Made by a program: the position numbers and the translations under genes
The notes under the pieces: generated by a model
The model's database searches: none
The model's input: only the letters and a program-made list of their open reading frames with translations
Told to the model about the DNA's origin: nothing
Part shown: one piece after another, positions 13,505 through 26,682 of the stretch
Numbering within the stretch: position 1 is the stretch's first letter
Layout: each line of letters opens with the position of its first letter
DNA from: Rhabdornis inornatus
Lineage: Eukaryota; Chordata; Aves; Passeriformes; Rhabdornithidae
Length of the DNA: 64,000 nt
NCBI GenBank assembly: GCA_013397075.1
Contig: VWZS01006721.1
Span: 711,365-775,364 of the forward strand
Reading direction: 5' to 3'

Positions 13505-14701
13505 GTTACAAAGCTTGCCAGAGTTGTTTTGGCAGTGAACACACAGATAAGCACCCTCAAGGTGAATTACAGCAATGCTGCTGATGTCAGAGGGACATTT
13601 TGCAGAGAGCACTGCCTGATGGCCGAGCAGGGCACCTCACCTAGGCTGCTGGGAAGAGGAAGCAGTAAAACATGCCTAAGAAGTCAGCATAGAATAGATG
13701 GAGCAAAATTAAGGGTGGGTTTTTTTTTATTGTTGGGTTGTTTTTTGGTTTTTTTCAGGAGTCCCTTTTTCCCTGGGGATGATTATTAAAAGCCCTATTT
13801 TGCTAATATAAGGGTTAACCTAATATTAAACCTATGGAAATTAATAGGTATCAAATTTTGTAAGTTACCTTGTCTTATTATCCTACACATCTTAATAGTT
13901 CTGACTGCTTTGGCTTTTTCAAGGATCAGGAACCCAATCACCACCATGCCAGCACCCTGGTTTCAGCTAGCTCCCACAACCCACTTCTTCCTTGGTTTTC
14001 CTGCAACAACTCCAGAGGCACCTGCTTGGAGGAAACAGGGCAAGCCCATGTGGTGCCTGCCCCTCTTTTGAGGAAGGATGCCACCCTCAATCTGTGTCTC
14101 TGCAGGAACAGTGGCAGCTGGTGGCCCACTCAGCCAGGGTCCCCAAGGTGGTAGGTGCACAGAGCACAGCAGCCATGGGAGCCTCAGGACATTTTCCAAA
14201 GTGAAAGGAGTCAGAAAGCCTCATTCCCACCCACTCAAAACAGAATAAATCAAAAACTAAATCCTTGCACACCCTAAAAACAAATCTTTTTCTACAACTT
14301 CTCACCATCTTTCTACAACCACCTCCATGATTTTTCATAGCTGCACTTCCTACCCTGGGAAATCTTAAGCATCAAGATGTAGACTGGGAAAACCACAGTG
14401 TCCAAAAAAGGCTTTAAATCGTGGCTGAACCCAAACCAATGGGTGAATTACTCACATTGAACCTCCAGGCATTGCAGCAGCTTCCATGTGTGTAAAGCAG
14501 CACAAGGGGATACTCATCTACATGTTTAAAAGAAATAAAAATACCTCTGCCAGCTAAACAGCCAGAGAAGCAGACAAACCAACATATTTTAATGCAAACA
14601 GGAATTTAGCTGTTTTAGCTATTTTCACCTCTAGGATTTATAACATGCCCTGCCTCCCAAGTACATTTCCTTCTCCAATGTAACTATTACTCAGAATACT
14701 A

Positions 14702-14726
14702 TGAAAAGGTTTACCAAACCTTTTCA
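14702..14726. repeat. Hairpin, perfect 11-bp arms and 3-base loop
   Basis: TGAAAAGGTTT at 14,702-14,712 and AAACCTTTTCA at 14,716-14,726 are exact reverse complements separated by ACC. The stem is short and isolated. No RNA gene is inferred. Confidence 0.85.
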
Positions 14727-17302
14727 GATGAAAAAGCAGAGAGGAGAGAAGGTCATGCTCTGCCCATGCATCCAGCATCTCACATCAGGCAGCAAGCTGG
14801 GTTGCTTCCTACCCATCCCCTCTTCTTTTGTTCATCACGCCTGCTGTCCAAATTTTTCACATTTAAAATGCACAAGGTAATTTTTGGAGGCTGAAACCAA
14901 GGGTCAGGATGTAGAAAAAGCAAGCTGGTGTAAATCCAGAGGTGTCATGGTGGTGATTTACATGAGCTGTGCCGAAGGCTCGCTTTGTCTCCTCCAAAGC
15001 GCAGCACTACTCGCGTGACCATAAAACAATAAATAATGATAATAAAAATGCTCTGCACGCATTCTAACTTGAATAATTGCTTTCTGTCTCCTTCTATCCC
15101 CCTCAAAGTGGCAGCAGGACACAGCTACTCCCATTACTTGCTTTGCTAACCTAAAGAAAACCAAGCTCCAAAAAGTCATACATCCTGAGAAACAGTAGGA
15201 ATGTGCTTACACAACAAAGCAGAGGCACCTTGGCAGAAAATGCCAACATCTTTGTACTGCCTTGAAAGCTCCAACAGGGACACAATAGCAGCAAAGTAGG
15301 CTTTGGCACATTAGCAAGTATGAATTTTTGAGGGAAACCAGGAAGGCTTTCAGCACTTGCTCTAAATCTCCACCTCTTTCTCCTCCACTTCCAGTGCAGA
15401 ACCAGTTTGTCATCTCAGACACCAATGAGTGCCTTGCTGGCTGGTCACACCAGACTAGCCTCCTTAGTCACCAAAACAGATATCCAGCTCACTGAAAGCA
15501 TTTGTACCTTGGCTGTGGGCATCTTGCTGGTGCATCTTCAGTGTCTGCCTTATGTCAATGCAGTACACTACACATTTGCTTGGGCTTGCTGTGATCACAC
15601 TTATTTTGATACAAAGAGCCAAAACAAAATTGCCTAAAGGGTCCAGACAGAGAAATCTTTGGCAGCGCTGTCACACAACAAGTGCCTCATTACACGATGA
15701 CAAATGACAGAAGAGTCTGCTGGTTCACTGACCGCCAGCTGTTGCTCAAGCCTATCCAGGATCAGGAGGACAGAATTGGTATCTACAACTCTAGAGGTCC
15801 AACTTTGGCCTAAGACATTCACTATTCTTCTGATACAGCCTGTGCTTCCTGACCCAATCTCTCCTGTAAGTGCAGACATGAGCCCAAAGAAAGAAGGAAA
15901 TCAGTAAAGAGCCCTGGGAAGCAGAAGAGGAAAGACAGACTAAGGGCCAGAGATTCATGGATGTAAACATTGCAGAGAAAAAGGAGATTGGTAAGAAATG
16001 ATGCAAGGACGGAAAAAAACCTTGAAATCCATGCAGATTTATGCTGGAATGCAGCTGGGAGATGCAAGGTGAACTGTCAGAAGCTCTGTGCACTGGTCTT
16101 GCCCTTCTGTTTATCTCTGTGATAGTGTTCTTACCAATATCAACTCTTAGCTTAGTGGTAAAGAGCTTAGGAGCTCCTCACAGGGAACGCGCCATGCAGA
16201 TTAAAGTGAGAGTGCAGAACTGGAGGAAGAGGGGCTGGAGAAAAGATAAGAGGAAGAGCAGAATCCTACTGCTTCAACAAGTGTGTGTCCCTGTGTCATT
16301 TTACCTGCTCAGTGACATGCTGTTAGATTTCCTTTCTTTCTGCCAGAATGGGAAAGTCCATACCTATGCAACCATGACAACAGCACAAAAATAGAATTAT
16401 CTGCACAGTAAAACATTAAGAGACTGATGAAGGCATAAAATCTTCTACGAAGTTAGCAAAATGAGTCTCTTCAGCCACTGGATCACCAGCATGAAGTCAA
16501 CCACCACTGTATGTTTGGAAAAATTTTAGAGGGTCATTCAAGATTGTTGGAACAGCTGAACTTTTTCTGGTACATCTAAAAGAAACAAGTAAACAGAAAA
16601 AACCATGCAGTAATACTAAGCTATCACTTCTCTCTAAACTTGGAAATATATTGACATTTTAGAATTGTCATTATAGCTTCAGACTGGTAGAAGTCTTAAC
16701 ATCTGGAATAACTGCATTTACCCATTCACTATCACCTGCTGCCAGAAAAAGTTACGAAAAATACACTAATGGCACTTAACTTCATTTGAATACTGCAGGA
16801 AAAACAAAAGCCACCTTCCCCAAGGTGGGAAACACCACAACTCAGAGAGTGCAGTTTTCCCTCTGGCTGCAGGAGGACATCTGGCAGCCATGGTATTAAG
16901 GACCTGATGTGATTTACTGATTGCTCAAGCCTGCCAGAAACCGGTGTGAAAGTCCAGCTCTGCATTAGGCAGAGGTATGTGGAGCCAGTCAAATACACCT
17001 CAGAGACAACCCTTCTAGGACTCTTTGTGGGAATAGCTTTGTTAGGCTGTCTGTAACAAGTTATTCTTGCTAACCTTTATATTGCTTTAGCAATCTAGAA
17101 GCTCTGAGCAATATCAGGGCCCCAGTAAATTTTTTGCACAGTATTCTCAGGCAGAATCCCTTCTGCAAGCCTCTCCACATTTCCGTGGAGTCAACTCTGA
17201 CCCATACAGAGAACAGAAAGCCACACAACACTATAAACCTCTATAGGAGCTCGACATAGAGCAGAGGACTACAGATTCTGCGCCCTGATGTACTGCCTGA
17301 CA

Positions 17303-17343
17303 GACCACCTTCCTTCACAAGACACCTGTGAGGAAGGTGGGTC
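17303..17343. repeat. Hairpin of 16 paired bases with two bulges
   Basis: Bases 17,303-17,319 pair with 17,327-17,343 around a 7-base loop. All 16 pairs are Watson-Crick, with single-base bulges at 17,314 and 17,341. The core arms are CCACCTTCCT-type and AGGAAGGTGG-type sequences. It is shorter than a usual microRNA precursor, so an RNA role is not claimed. Confidence 0.8.
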
Positions 17344-17405
17344 AATAGAGTGACCCCTGTAATGGCAGCTTTGCAGAAGGGCAGCACTGGGCAATGCAGT
17401 TAATT

Positions 17406-17445
17406 CTCATGAGCACAGAGACATGCTCATGAGAGCACAGAGACA
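17406..17445. repeat. Near-tandem duplication of about 20 bp
   Basis: CTCATGAGCACAGAGACA at 17,406-17,423 recurs at 17,426-17,445 with an extra AG inserted (CTCATGAGAGCACAGAGACA). The two copies are separated by TG. It is a local duplication with no evident role. Confidence 0.85.
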
Positions 17446-20400
17446 CCAAACAATATCTGTCCCTGACAGCTTTCACATCGTGAGTGCGTCCCAGCAGGGC
17501 AGCTCCAATGCCAACACACACCTTTTGCATTATCTCACCACAGGGTGCTTTACATTTTAGTGTCTCTCTGTACAGTAAGAGTTACCATGGCTTCCAATAT
17601 CCTATATTGCTGTTTTTAAATATCACCATGTCACCTAAAACTCTAGAAGGGGTTGCTGTGTTCCTCAAGGGGATTGGAAGTCCATGCTTTATGGCACTAA
17701 AATGGTCTTTTTTCCTGCTGTTGGTACACAGTGAAATGCAAATTAGAAATGGGACCATGCACAAAATTGTGCTTTTGGGTTTTCAAGTCACCATGATTAT
17801 TTTTCATGCCTTGTCATCATTCCAGATAAACCATGTCACATCATCCTCTGTAAAGTTTAGCTAGCATATACAGGTAATTTTTTACTACACAAAAGAAAGG
17901 TTGTTGTTCCTATGACAATAGAGTGAAAAAAACTAAAGGATGACTTCCAAGTCCATGTAAACCCTTCTCATTCATCCCCATATCAACTCACATTTGAGGC
18001 ACAAGCTTACTAAGAAGGTGCACTTCTTTTAAAGCCAGAGAGGGGCTGAAGGAGTGTACAGGCTTTGCTTGCAGGACCAGGAGATTAAAGCTTGGAAACT
18101 CAAGGAGGGATTTTCAAAACAGCTCAGCTTTGGAATTACTTTGCTTTTAACACAGCAGTGATAAGATTCCCATTGTCTACAAAGTGGGAAGTGCTATTAT
18201 TTCACTTGGAGAGAGAGGAACAGTAGCATGTGATTTAAAAATGCCCAGCAGTTTTGAAGTCCGTGGTACCAGGAAAACATGTTTTGTCACTTCTTACACA
18301 GCCAGCAGGTTGGGAAACGTGGATTTGGAAGGGCTGCCTTGTTTTTAATACTAAAGCTCAGAGCCTCACTGAAACACCTGCCTTAAGAAGACAGAATACT
18401 GAGCTGACCTTCAACTACTGAGACACCATAAAATCAGAAAGTCAGCAACTATAACAGGGGACTGTGACAGTTCAAAGCAACTTGTCCTCTTCTTTTTTTC
18501 TCAGTCTTCTCTAAGCTAATTCCTATTGCTATGCTCCAGGAATTAAACAAGCCTTCTATACCAGAACATTGTGACATTATATTTTGTCCTTTACCTAATC
18601 TTGGGTATTAACAAACTAAATGAAAAGACTGGAAACAAATGTCCTTAACCTCTGTGTCCTTAAGGGATAAAGTCTTTCCTCGACTTTTCTAGCCCAACAA
18701 CTTCTTGAGCTGAACAAACTCTATCCCTTGCTGAGTGCCAAAAAAAAAAATAAAATAAAGCCTTGCAGAAAAATTGAGAAAGAGCATCAGAGCACTGTTA
18801 GCAGCAAGTGATTTTATACTGTAGCCAACTGCAGGGGTGGGGAAAATCTTTCAATGGCAGTGTGGTGAAGACAAGATCAAACAGAAACTGGTAGGAACAA
18901 TCATCTTCTATTCCCAGCTCTGTGTCCTATTACACAAAGATGGCAAACCCTGATCAACATAAAAAGATGTAATAAATGGAGAAGCTCCTGCTCCTGGAAA
19001 AGCTCCAGGTTAGCTGATTTGGGGAAAGGTAACAAAAGAAGCCTATTTGTTTTGATATGTTAATTCACCTATCCAGTTTCTGTCAAAGATCAAAGACAAA
19101 ATTCTGGTCCAGAAAGACTAGTGGACAAGAAGGCTTATCAGAGCACAGGAACTGTAAGACAGAAAAAATTCTTTTAAATCACAGACTTGGGAAGTGTGGT
19201 GGGGGAGCAGATCAAAACACCGATTTACATCGGGTGAAGGTGCACTTTTTGCTCACTACCACAAGCCACCCAACTGTACCTTCTGCATTTAGTGATGGCA
19301 AGCACATGGGAAGGGGAAACACAGGAAGAAGGCAAGGGATCACAGAGGTCTCCCCTAGGGGTCCACCAGGTGCATGTGCTTCCATCTGAGCTCAAAAATG
19401 CCCCAGAGACTGAATCCACTGCTTTGGCACCAGTGATGGGAGATCAGTTCACAGTGACCATGGGGGATGTTCTGGCAAATGAGCTGTATTCATCCTTCCT
19501 TTTCCAGAATGGATGAAGATAGGCACACAATAAAACCACATCTGCAAACAGCCCTAACAGATGCAACAGAGATTCTTTACAGGCAACCAGGTCCACCCAT
19601 ACCAATCAATTTGAAAGAACAGGGCCTGAGCAGACAGCTCTGGATACCACGTTCTGCACTCTCAGAAGCACAGAGGCCACCACAGAGCATGATCCATACC
19701 TTGTGCCAAATAATATTCATGTCCTGTTGTGGTCACGGAAGTGACTTCAGGTACCTCAAATTCCTGAATGAAAGATTTGCTTTCTTCCCTGTGTTGTGCT
19801 CCCCTACCATATCCTCACAGTTTTTTTATTTGTTTGCTTAAAAGGAAATGAGCCTAAGGCTGTGCTTGGTTTCTGCATATTTTATTTGATCATGCTGTAC
19901 TTCAAGTATTCTATCCCTTCGGTGACATCAGGCCTCAGCAGCTCTGCTGGAGCTCTCTCACACAGAGAGGACAGATTCACTGCCTCCTGTATTTTCAAAG
20001 GAATTTTTCCTCTCCTTTCACTGAGAATTATGCAGGAAGCACAGCAGAACCTTCCTATATTCTGCAGAGGCCTTTAATTATAAGTTTCTAGTAGGTTTCC
20101 AGCTAGTATATTGTATCACCCAATGACAAAGTAAGAACTTGGTGTCCCTTTGCCCTCCCTCTTATACAAAATCACTTTGAGTACTTAAATTAACATTGTA
20201 CGTCTGCCCTTAAAGGAGTGCTCCATCTTTAACCTTGAGGTATGTGCATTCCCAGGCTTGTCTGTGCAAGCCTCTTGTTCCCACCCCAAGTGCAGCCCTC
20301 CTTAGCTTTCCCCATTAATTAACTAGGCATTTTTCACATGTGATATGGGATTCTTTTAGCTTCTCCCCAATACCAGGAAAGAGAAGCCTACTGTACCTCG

Positions 20401-23400
20401 TGCTATATGGATTTAGAGACTAAATTTTTGCCTTGCTCCATTACCAATGGAGATCAAGACCATTTCAGAAAAATGTCAGTGTGAATTCATTGCTAAGGTT
20501 AAATCTTGATCTTGCCTTTCCCCTCCTCCCTTTTTTTTTTCCTGTCAGACTAGGTTCTTTTAGATAGTCCACACGTGGCAGATGAAATATTTCATTTCAA
20601 ATTTACTTGTTTGAATGTAGTTGGTGCCACATGGGATTTCTGATTTAGTGGAGTAACAGAAAAGGTACTGAAAGTATAATACGAATGTATGTTACACTTA
20701 GTAAATCACAGCAGTTGCAATACACAGTTCAGTCACAGTTCCAACATGATTCCCACTGCTGATCCCTGTAGTATGCCAGCTGGCATGACAACAGGCATCC
20801 CTGATCACCAGGAAGGAGAAGGTGGGTTGAAGCCATCTCAAACCCATTGCACTCCTCAACATTGTTTTTCTGGTTGTCTAGTTTTTTACTGTAGGTTGGG
20901 CTGAACTTCAGATTCGCTCCTGCCCCCAACCCTGCAGGGAGAAAATCTCTTTTAATGAGGTCAGGGAGAAATTCTGAAAAAATGGACACACAATACCTGC
21001 AGCTTTCAAGCAAGCTGATAGGGAGGTCAAAATGCAGTGAAAAATAAGCAAGGACATAAAGAATAACTTTGGAGAAGACAGAGGTCTAGGGACAAAGGAA
21101 AACAAACACAAAAACCTGTCACTTACCTTTTCCAATTTCCAGCTGCAGCAAGAAGCTGCCTCTGCCTCGAAGGCAGAAACACTCACTCCAACAGCAAGCA
21201 GCAGAGCAGTTAATGCTAAGGAACTCCAACTTAAAGCAAGCTTTCAGGAGCTCTTTGAAAGAGCATGCAGCTACAATTGCATGTGGCAAGCATACGTTAA
21301 TTTGAAATCTTCAACTCGTTTGTGTAGGCCAAGGAGACCAAAGAACAAGAATATAGTAGACACCTAAAAAATTACACTGCAGGATGCAGAAGTTATATTA
21401 AAATCCAAAGTATTACTACCAGCAATCAAAAATAACAGCTAAGAGCACTGATACCTAACTCTTTTAGAGCAAGCTTGAGTCATATGCTAGATTCAGATCT
21501 ATTGAGTCAATTCAGACGCATCCTCCTTTGCATCAAAGAGAAATCTATACTCGCTTTTCACCTTACCTTGTGGTACCAGACAAGGAGCAAAGATTAGTCC
21601 AGTCCTCTGGAAATCCACAGGAAACACAAAGCAAGTTAGGAAGCAGAGTTACATGTCCCAGAGACTGAGGAACTTTTGCTTTATGAGACCTCTGTTCTCA
21701 GCATCAGTACTAACCCCACACTCTGTTATGCACTTGAGTGAAAGCTGTTCAGGGTTTTCTTCTGCCTTTGGGATCACCAGCTGATCATCATCAAGTTCAG
21801 GTGAAAACAATCTGCAGGGGCAATGCCCTTGCTGAATCCTAACACTTGAGAGGTCTGGAAGGAACCTAGTTTAACTTATTTATAATGCAGGGCAGCCTGA
21901 GAGGAGGTTAAAAAACATAGGAAATAATATTTTGTCAGTTCTGTTTCTCACAGGTTACACATCCACAAATAAGAATTTCACTGGAAGATCTGATGAACCT
22001 TGTTATCTGGATAACTCTAGGCAAAAGAGCTCTGCTAGAAGTAACCAAATCCTCAAGGGCTCCCCTTGTCTGTTTTTGAGTTGAAATGACCTGAAATTAA
22101 TTTCCTTTTTACATTATTGAAAAACTTAATTCTGTATTCAAAGAGGAAAAACTGCTGGTTTGGGGATATCTTCCAGGCATAACAACATGATGAGCTCTAG
22201 TCTTTACGAACTGATTACACCTGTAAAAGCAGTGTTGCCAGACTCCATGTCCATCCCCACCCACTTTTGCTCACAGCTCCACGGGGAAGTTTCAGACATG
22301 CTTAAAAACTCAGATGAGAGGTGATTTACTCCCACCTTCTACTTCGAACAGATTAAGTTTATTTGGCTGATTTTGTTTCATGTTGTTTACCCATTCTTGC
22401 TACTCCTCATTGGGTGAATTTCTTCCTAAAGTTATGCATTAGTAGCGTTTCTTCAGGAAAAGGAAATTTGATCTGCGATCCACAGACTCTACTGCTCAAA
22501 ACCAGGCAGCAATATTTTTACTAACAAAAACATTGTTCAATTAAAAAATTGGCCATTCCATTAAGAAAAATTAAAACATGATATTGATATAACTAGAACA
22601 GAATTTTAGTTAAAAAGTTTATCTTTATAAAAAGTGGTAATATTATGGAATTATATTGTTGCCATCACAGAGCTGAATTTCACACTATGTTGGCTGCTGC
22701 ATCCAGAGATTAACTCTTTTCTCATTTCATGTATTTTGCAAAGACTCAAGCTACACCTCTTAGAGGTTTTACAAGGAAATAGAAGAAACTTTTATTTCCA
22801 GTTTATTAGAAAACATGGATAAGTCTAGTTTTAACAATAAATTCTACTAGAAATAATATCAGTTGCCGAGAGCAACTGAAATTGGACTAAAATTCTTCTT
22901 GATACCTGAGCTAGGCCAGTTCTGCTAAACTGCAGAATGTGAACAGAGCAGGTAAAGCATGTGGAAGAAAGAAAAGTGAGAATGACCATGAGATGAAAGG
23001 AAGGATAAAAATGGCATCCTAGTAGCAGATGACAGCCACACACAATACATCACCTTCTTTTTTCCTTCAAGCTGTCCCAATAATAGACACGAAAATGACC
23101 ACAACAGAATCTCAGGATTAGAAACATATGTACCACTGCCTTTGTAACTTTGAACACTGCAGTATGCAGAGAGCACAACATCAATGTTTTCTCCTACCCT
23201 CTTGTTACAGAGCCTGCACTGAAGTGTTTTCTGTGGGCTTGGCACACGGCATTGCTGAATCAATCAGCGTGACACCCTGTGGGTTAATGCACAGAAAGTC
23301 CCAGGTTAAGCCCTCCCTGTCTCAGTTCCTGATGTCAATATACAACAGAGCTATCTCATTGCATCTAAACTTGACTTTCTCCATGGGTGGATGAACAGCA

Positions 23401-26400
23401 TAAAGCCCTGCGCCAGGTCTGAGCTCAGCCTCACACTTTTGAAATTCTTGGGGGCTTCCAAAACTCTCTGATGGATTTAGATCTCCAGCTTTCCTGAATG
23501 GCTTCAATAATAGCCACCCAGACACTGAAGTCCAATTCTAAGGCAGCCTATGTTATGCGAGGGCAAACATTTTGGGTAGACTGTAGATTTTAACACCAAA
23601 AATTTGCATCACACCTACATGCATTTGCCAGTTCTACTTAAGTGTACCTGGTTCAGAGATGATGTCTTAAAACATCATCAGTGGAGGGGTGAATAATTAT
23701 TATTTATCTTTTAAGACTGAATGATTTTAACTTCAGGGAGAAAAATACAGCCATAATAGAAAACCTGCCTCCAAGTGCTGCACTTTGACTACAGTCTGTG
23801 AGATCAAGTTGGCCCTTCCCACGATAATTAACTTCCACTCTCATCTGGAGGAAAAAGTAATTGACCTATGGCACAAGATAGAGAGGGCTCTAGCATATAT
23901 ATTTTATATTGTGAGCACTTAGCAAACCTATATGGCAACTTTGTGCTTAGCAGTGTAACTATCTCTGTACACCCATGCAAAATAACACAATTATCTTTGG
24001 AGGTAAAGGTGAACTGTCAGCTAAACCAAGGGAGTTGCTATTAATTTTTGTGATAAAAAAGCACTTCACCAACATATTTGATTTTTCAATTCAAATTGGA
24101 AATTCTTCTTTGGAAACCACTGCTGTCGGTAATCCTTTTAATTAATAGTATCCAGAATACAATAATTTCTATATTATGTACCTTAAATCAACTGAACCCT
24201 TACATATTGCGTTTCTTTCACAATGTATTAACTTTCTGGTCAGGTGCTCCAAAAGAATTTAAGGATGAGGAGCACTACCCTAAGAAAAGCAAGAGATAAT
24301 GCTTTAAGGTCAATCTTCAAGCCACAGTGTGGAATGAATTTGGCATCCACCGGCTGTCAATGGAGGTCTGTGTTTTATCTGTATGCAGGAGATGGATGTG
24401 TGTTATTTTAAAACTAGATCTCATTACTGATTTTATTAGGATAATTTTGCAGGTTTTTAGAGGGGATGGCTCTTTTCCCAGTGTTATTATTCAGTGCGTT
24501 CTGGTAGCTGATAGAGGGAGCTGTTATCACAAAATATCAAATGCCAGTAATGCAGAGACAATGTCCATTATCTCTCTCACTTGCACTACAGGACAGAGTA
24601 TTCAACAAGTTTTCCCCCCCAGTCAGACAGGGAAGTGCAGGAAATACTGAAGGTAGTTGCAGGGTTGGCAGCAGTGAGACCGGCATGATGAGAGAGAGGT
24701 TTTGCAGTGAAGTGGAACATGCTGAACTGATGCTTGGAAACCACGAGAAGTATCCTGTTTAATTCGTGTGGCTGTGCAAATGGTGTAATGAGGCATTCGA
24801 GAATGAATTTGCATAGCAATTGGATAAAAGATTAGTAATCAGGATGTCTGGCATCCATCAGAGGCGCAAGAGAGGGCTGCACAAGACATGTTCTCACATG
24901 CATCAGAAATGTCCCCATATAGAAATACACACTGACAGAGGATGCTGCAAAGAGATGGTGGAGTAGCCAGTTGTAAGGAAAATCTGGGCAGCTGCAAAGT
25001 GAAAAGCTGAGGACGGGGCAGGACCCCATAGCACCTAGAAATCCAGTAGTCCCTGATACACCAGTAGTTACCAGTGTGACAGAGCCCAACTGTGAACAGC
25101 AGCTTATGATGGTAAAATTCAAGATTTCACAGAGTGTCTTATAGCAAATGCACAGTTCAAGGAAGTGAGGGATAAAGGATGAGATTTGCACAGAGGTAGC
25201 TCAATGAGGAAATTGCAAATTGCTACTCTGCAGAAATTTCAAAGTGGTAAAGGTTCATTATTCATACACTAGCCAAAAGCAATGGCCAAAATCTGGCAGA
25301 CAGCACCATCTCATTGCTCTGCAAGTCAAAACAGATAGTGAGGTATTTGGTGAGGGAGGGAATATCTTTATTAATATTAAATAAATTACACCACACCTCT
25401 GTTAGAACTTGGCCGATGGGCAATGACCAGACCTAGCTACAGTGATTAAAAGACCTCATTCATATCTAATGATCACATAGAGTAATACTCTCATTGTAAA
25501 AGGCAATCAGACACTTGTTCACTCTTCTTATCTCTGCTCCACATTTGTAGTTACTAAGAAAGGATCTGCCTTTGATCATCTTTTCCTGTGCTGCTCTTTA
25601 AGCCATTTCATTAAAGGGCCAGAGTTTCCTGGATTAATGGCCATTTGTCATTTCCCCAAATCAATCTTGCCTTGAGTCTGTTGAGACCTTACAAACATTT
25701 CCTCAAATGTTTTTTTAGAATTACAGTAGCTACTAATACTGTGCTCAGATGAAGAGGTTTTATTTTAAAAGACAACAACAACAAAAAAACAAAACAAAAC
25801 CAAACCCTGCCAGAGCAGCTTCTTTTTTTGTTTAAAGGTATGGAAATCTTAACTGAATTTTTATTTTGAAAAAGAAATAAGCATATTGATTGACTCTGGT
25901 TTTGTCTGCATATCTAAAAAGTCTTAATTCTTTCAACTTTTCAATCTGATTATTTTTTTGAGTTGCCTCCAGAGCCTGGGCTCAGCCCATCTGTCACTGT
26001 TGAGCTCTTTACTATTTCTATTTTAATTATATCTACCACATCTGCTTTTTAGGCTCAAGCTTGACCAGTAAACTTTTTTTAAAGAGCCAAATACTTTAAT
26101 AAAATCAGTGCCATGCTAAAACCTCTTCTATTTGGAGGGGAGAAGACTACCACCTTCTCTGTCTCAGGGAAGCAGAGCCATTCTGGTTGTTCATAAAGAA
26201 AATCCAGTCCTTCATACCAGTGGAGGGCTGAAGTTCAGTGGCAGACCTTTTCTTCAGCATTCAGAAGCTGGGAGCTGGTAGTACTGCCGTCCTATGGATG
26301 AGGGTGAATTTTAGTATTTATTAGGAATATGAATTTTGATTTGGGATTTGTGGCTTTTTCTTCTACAGACAGAAACAACTTTCCAAGACTGTGAAATGCC

Positions 26401-26659
26401 ATTGGTCATCCCCATCCTGTGCCAAGATTGCTTCCCATACAAACCCAGCACGCTTGCTAAGAGGCATAACAAATTTAATACAAACCACACAGAGACCTCT
26501 TACCCTTTTCAATCAATCCATGCATTCTTATCCAGCAGGTGTAATTTACTCCACTTTTGCCTTGGTGGTATAGAGATGACAAGACAGTAAACACGCAGTA
26601 ATTGTGTCTCAGCTCTTGGATACCAACACAAGACACATGTCACTAGATTTTCACAGATT

Positions 26660-26682
26660 TTACCTGCTCTTTAGGCAGGTAA
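26660..26682. promoter_or_regulatory. Inverted pair of CAGGTA E-box cores
   Basis: TTACCTGC at 26,660-26,667 and GCAGGTAA at 26,675-26,682 are exact reverse complements with a 7-base spacer. Each contains CAGGTA, a core bound by SNAIL and ZEB zinc-finger repressors, and ZEB proteins are known to use paired sites. The palindrome is directly visible; the binding is inference, and short palindromes of this size occur by chance in 64 kb. Confidence 0.3.

Larger units (their letters stand above)
12523..20000. other. Non-coding sequence, no gene seen
   Basis: No gene or large repeat is recognised. Short structures at 13,323, 13,479, 14,702, 17,303 and 17,406 are listed separately. A T/G-rich low-complexity run lies at 13,715-13,760. 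The longest open frames (117 codons at 16,041-16,394 plus, 126 codons at 17,484-17,864 plus, 124 codons at 19,467-19,841 plus) show no domain, signal peptide with a mature protein behind it, or conserved motif. I treat them as chance. The block 15,400-15,900 is open in short frames on both strands and is also unrecognised. Confidence 0.65.

Noticed and set aside
16041..16394. 117-codon plus-strand frame with a hydrophobic N-terminal stretch
   Set aside because: A single hydrophobic run followed by low-complexity basic sequence, without a motif, is common by chance.
17484..17864. 126-codon plus-strand frame
   Set aside because: No recognisable domain, hydrophobic AT-driven composition and an overlapping minus-strand frame.
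21850..21930. Possible antisense CR1 3' end (GGTCTGGAAGGAACCTAG)
   Set aside because: Only one short block resembles CR1, and the following sequence does not continue in the expected order.
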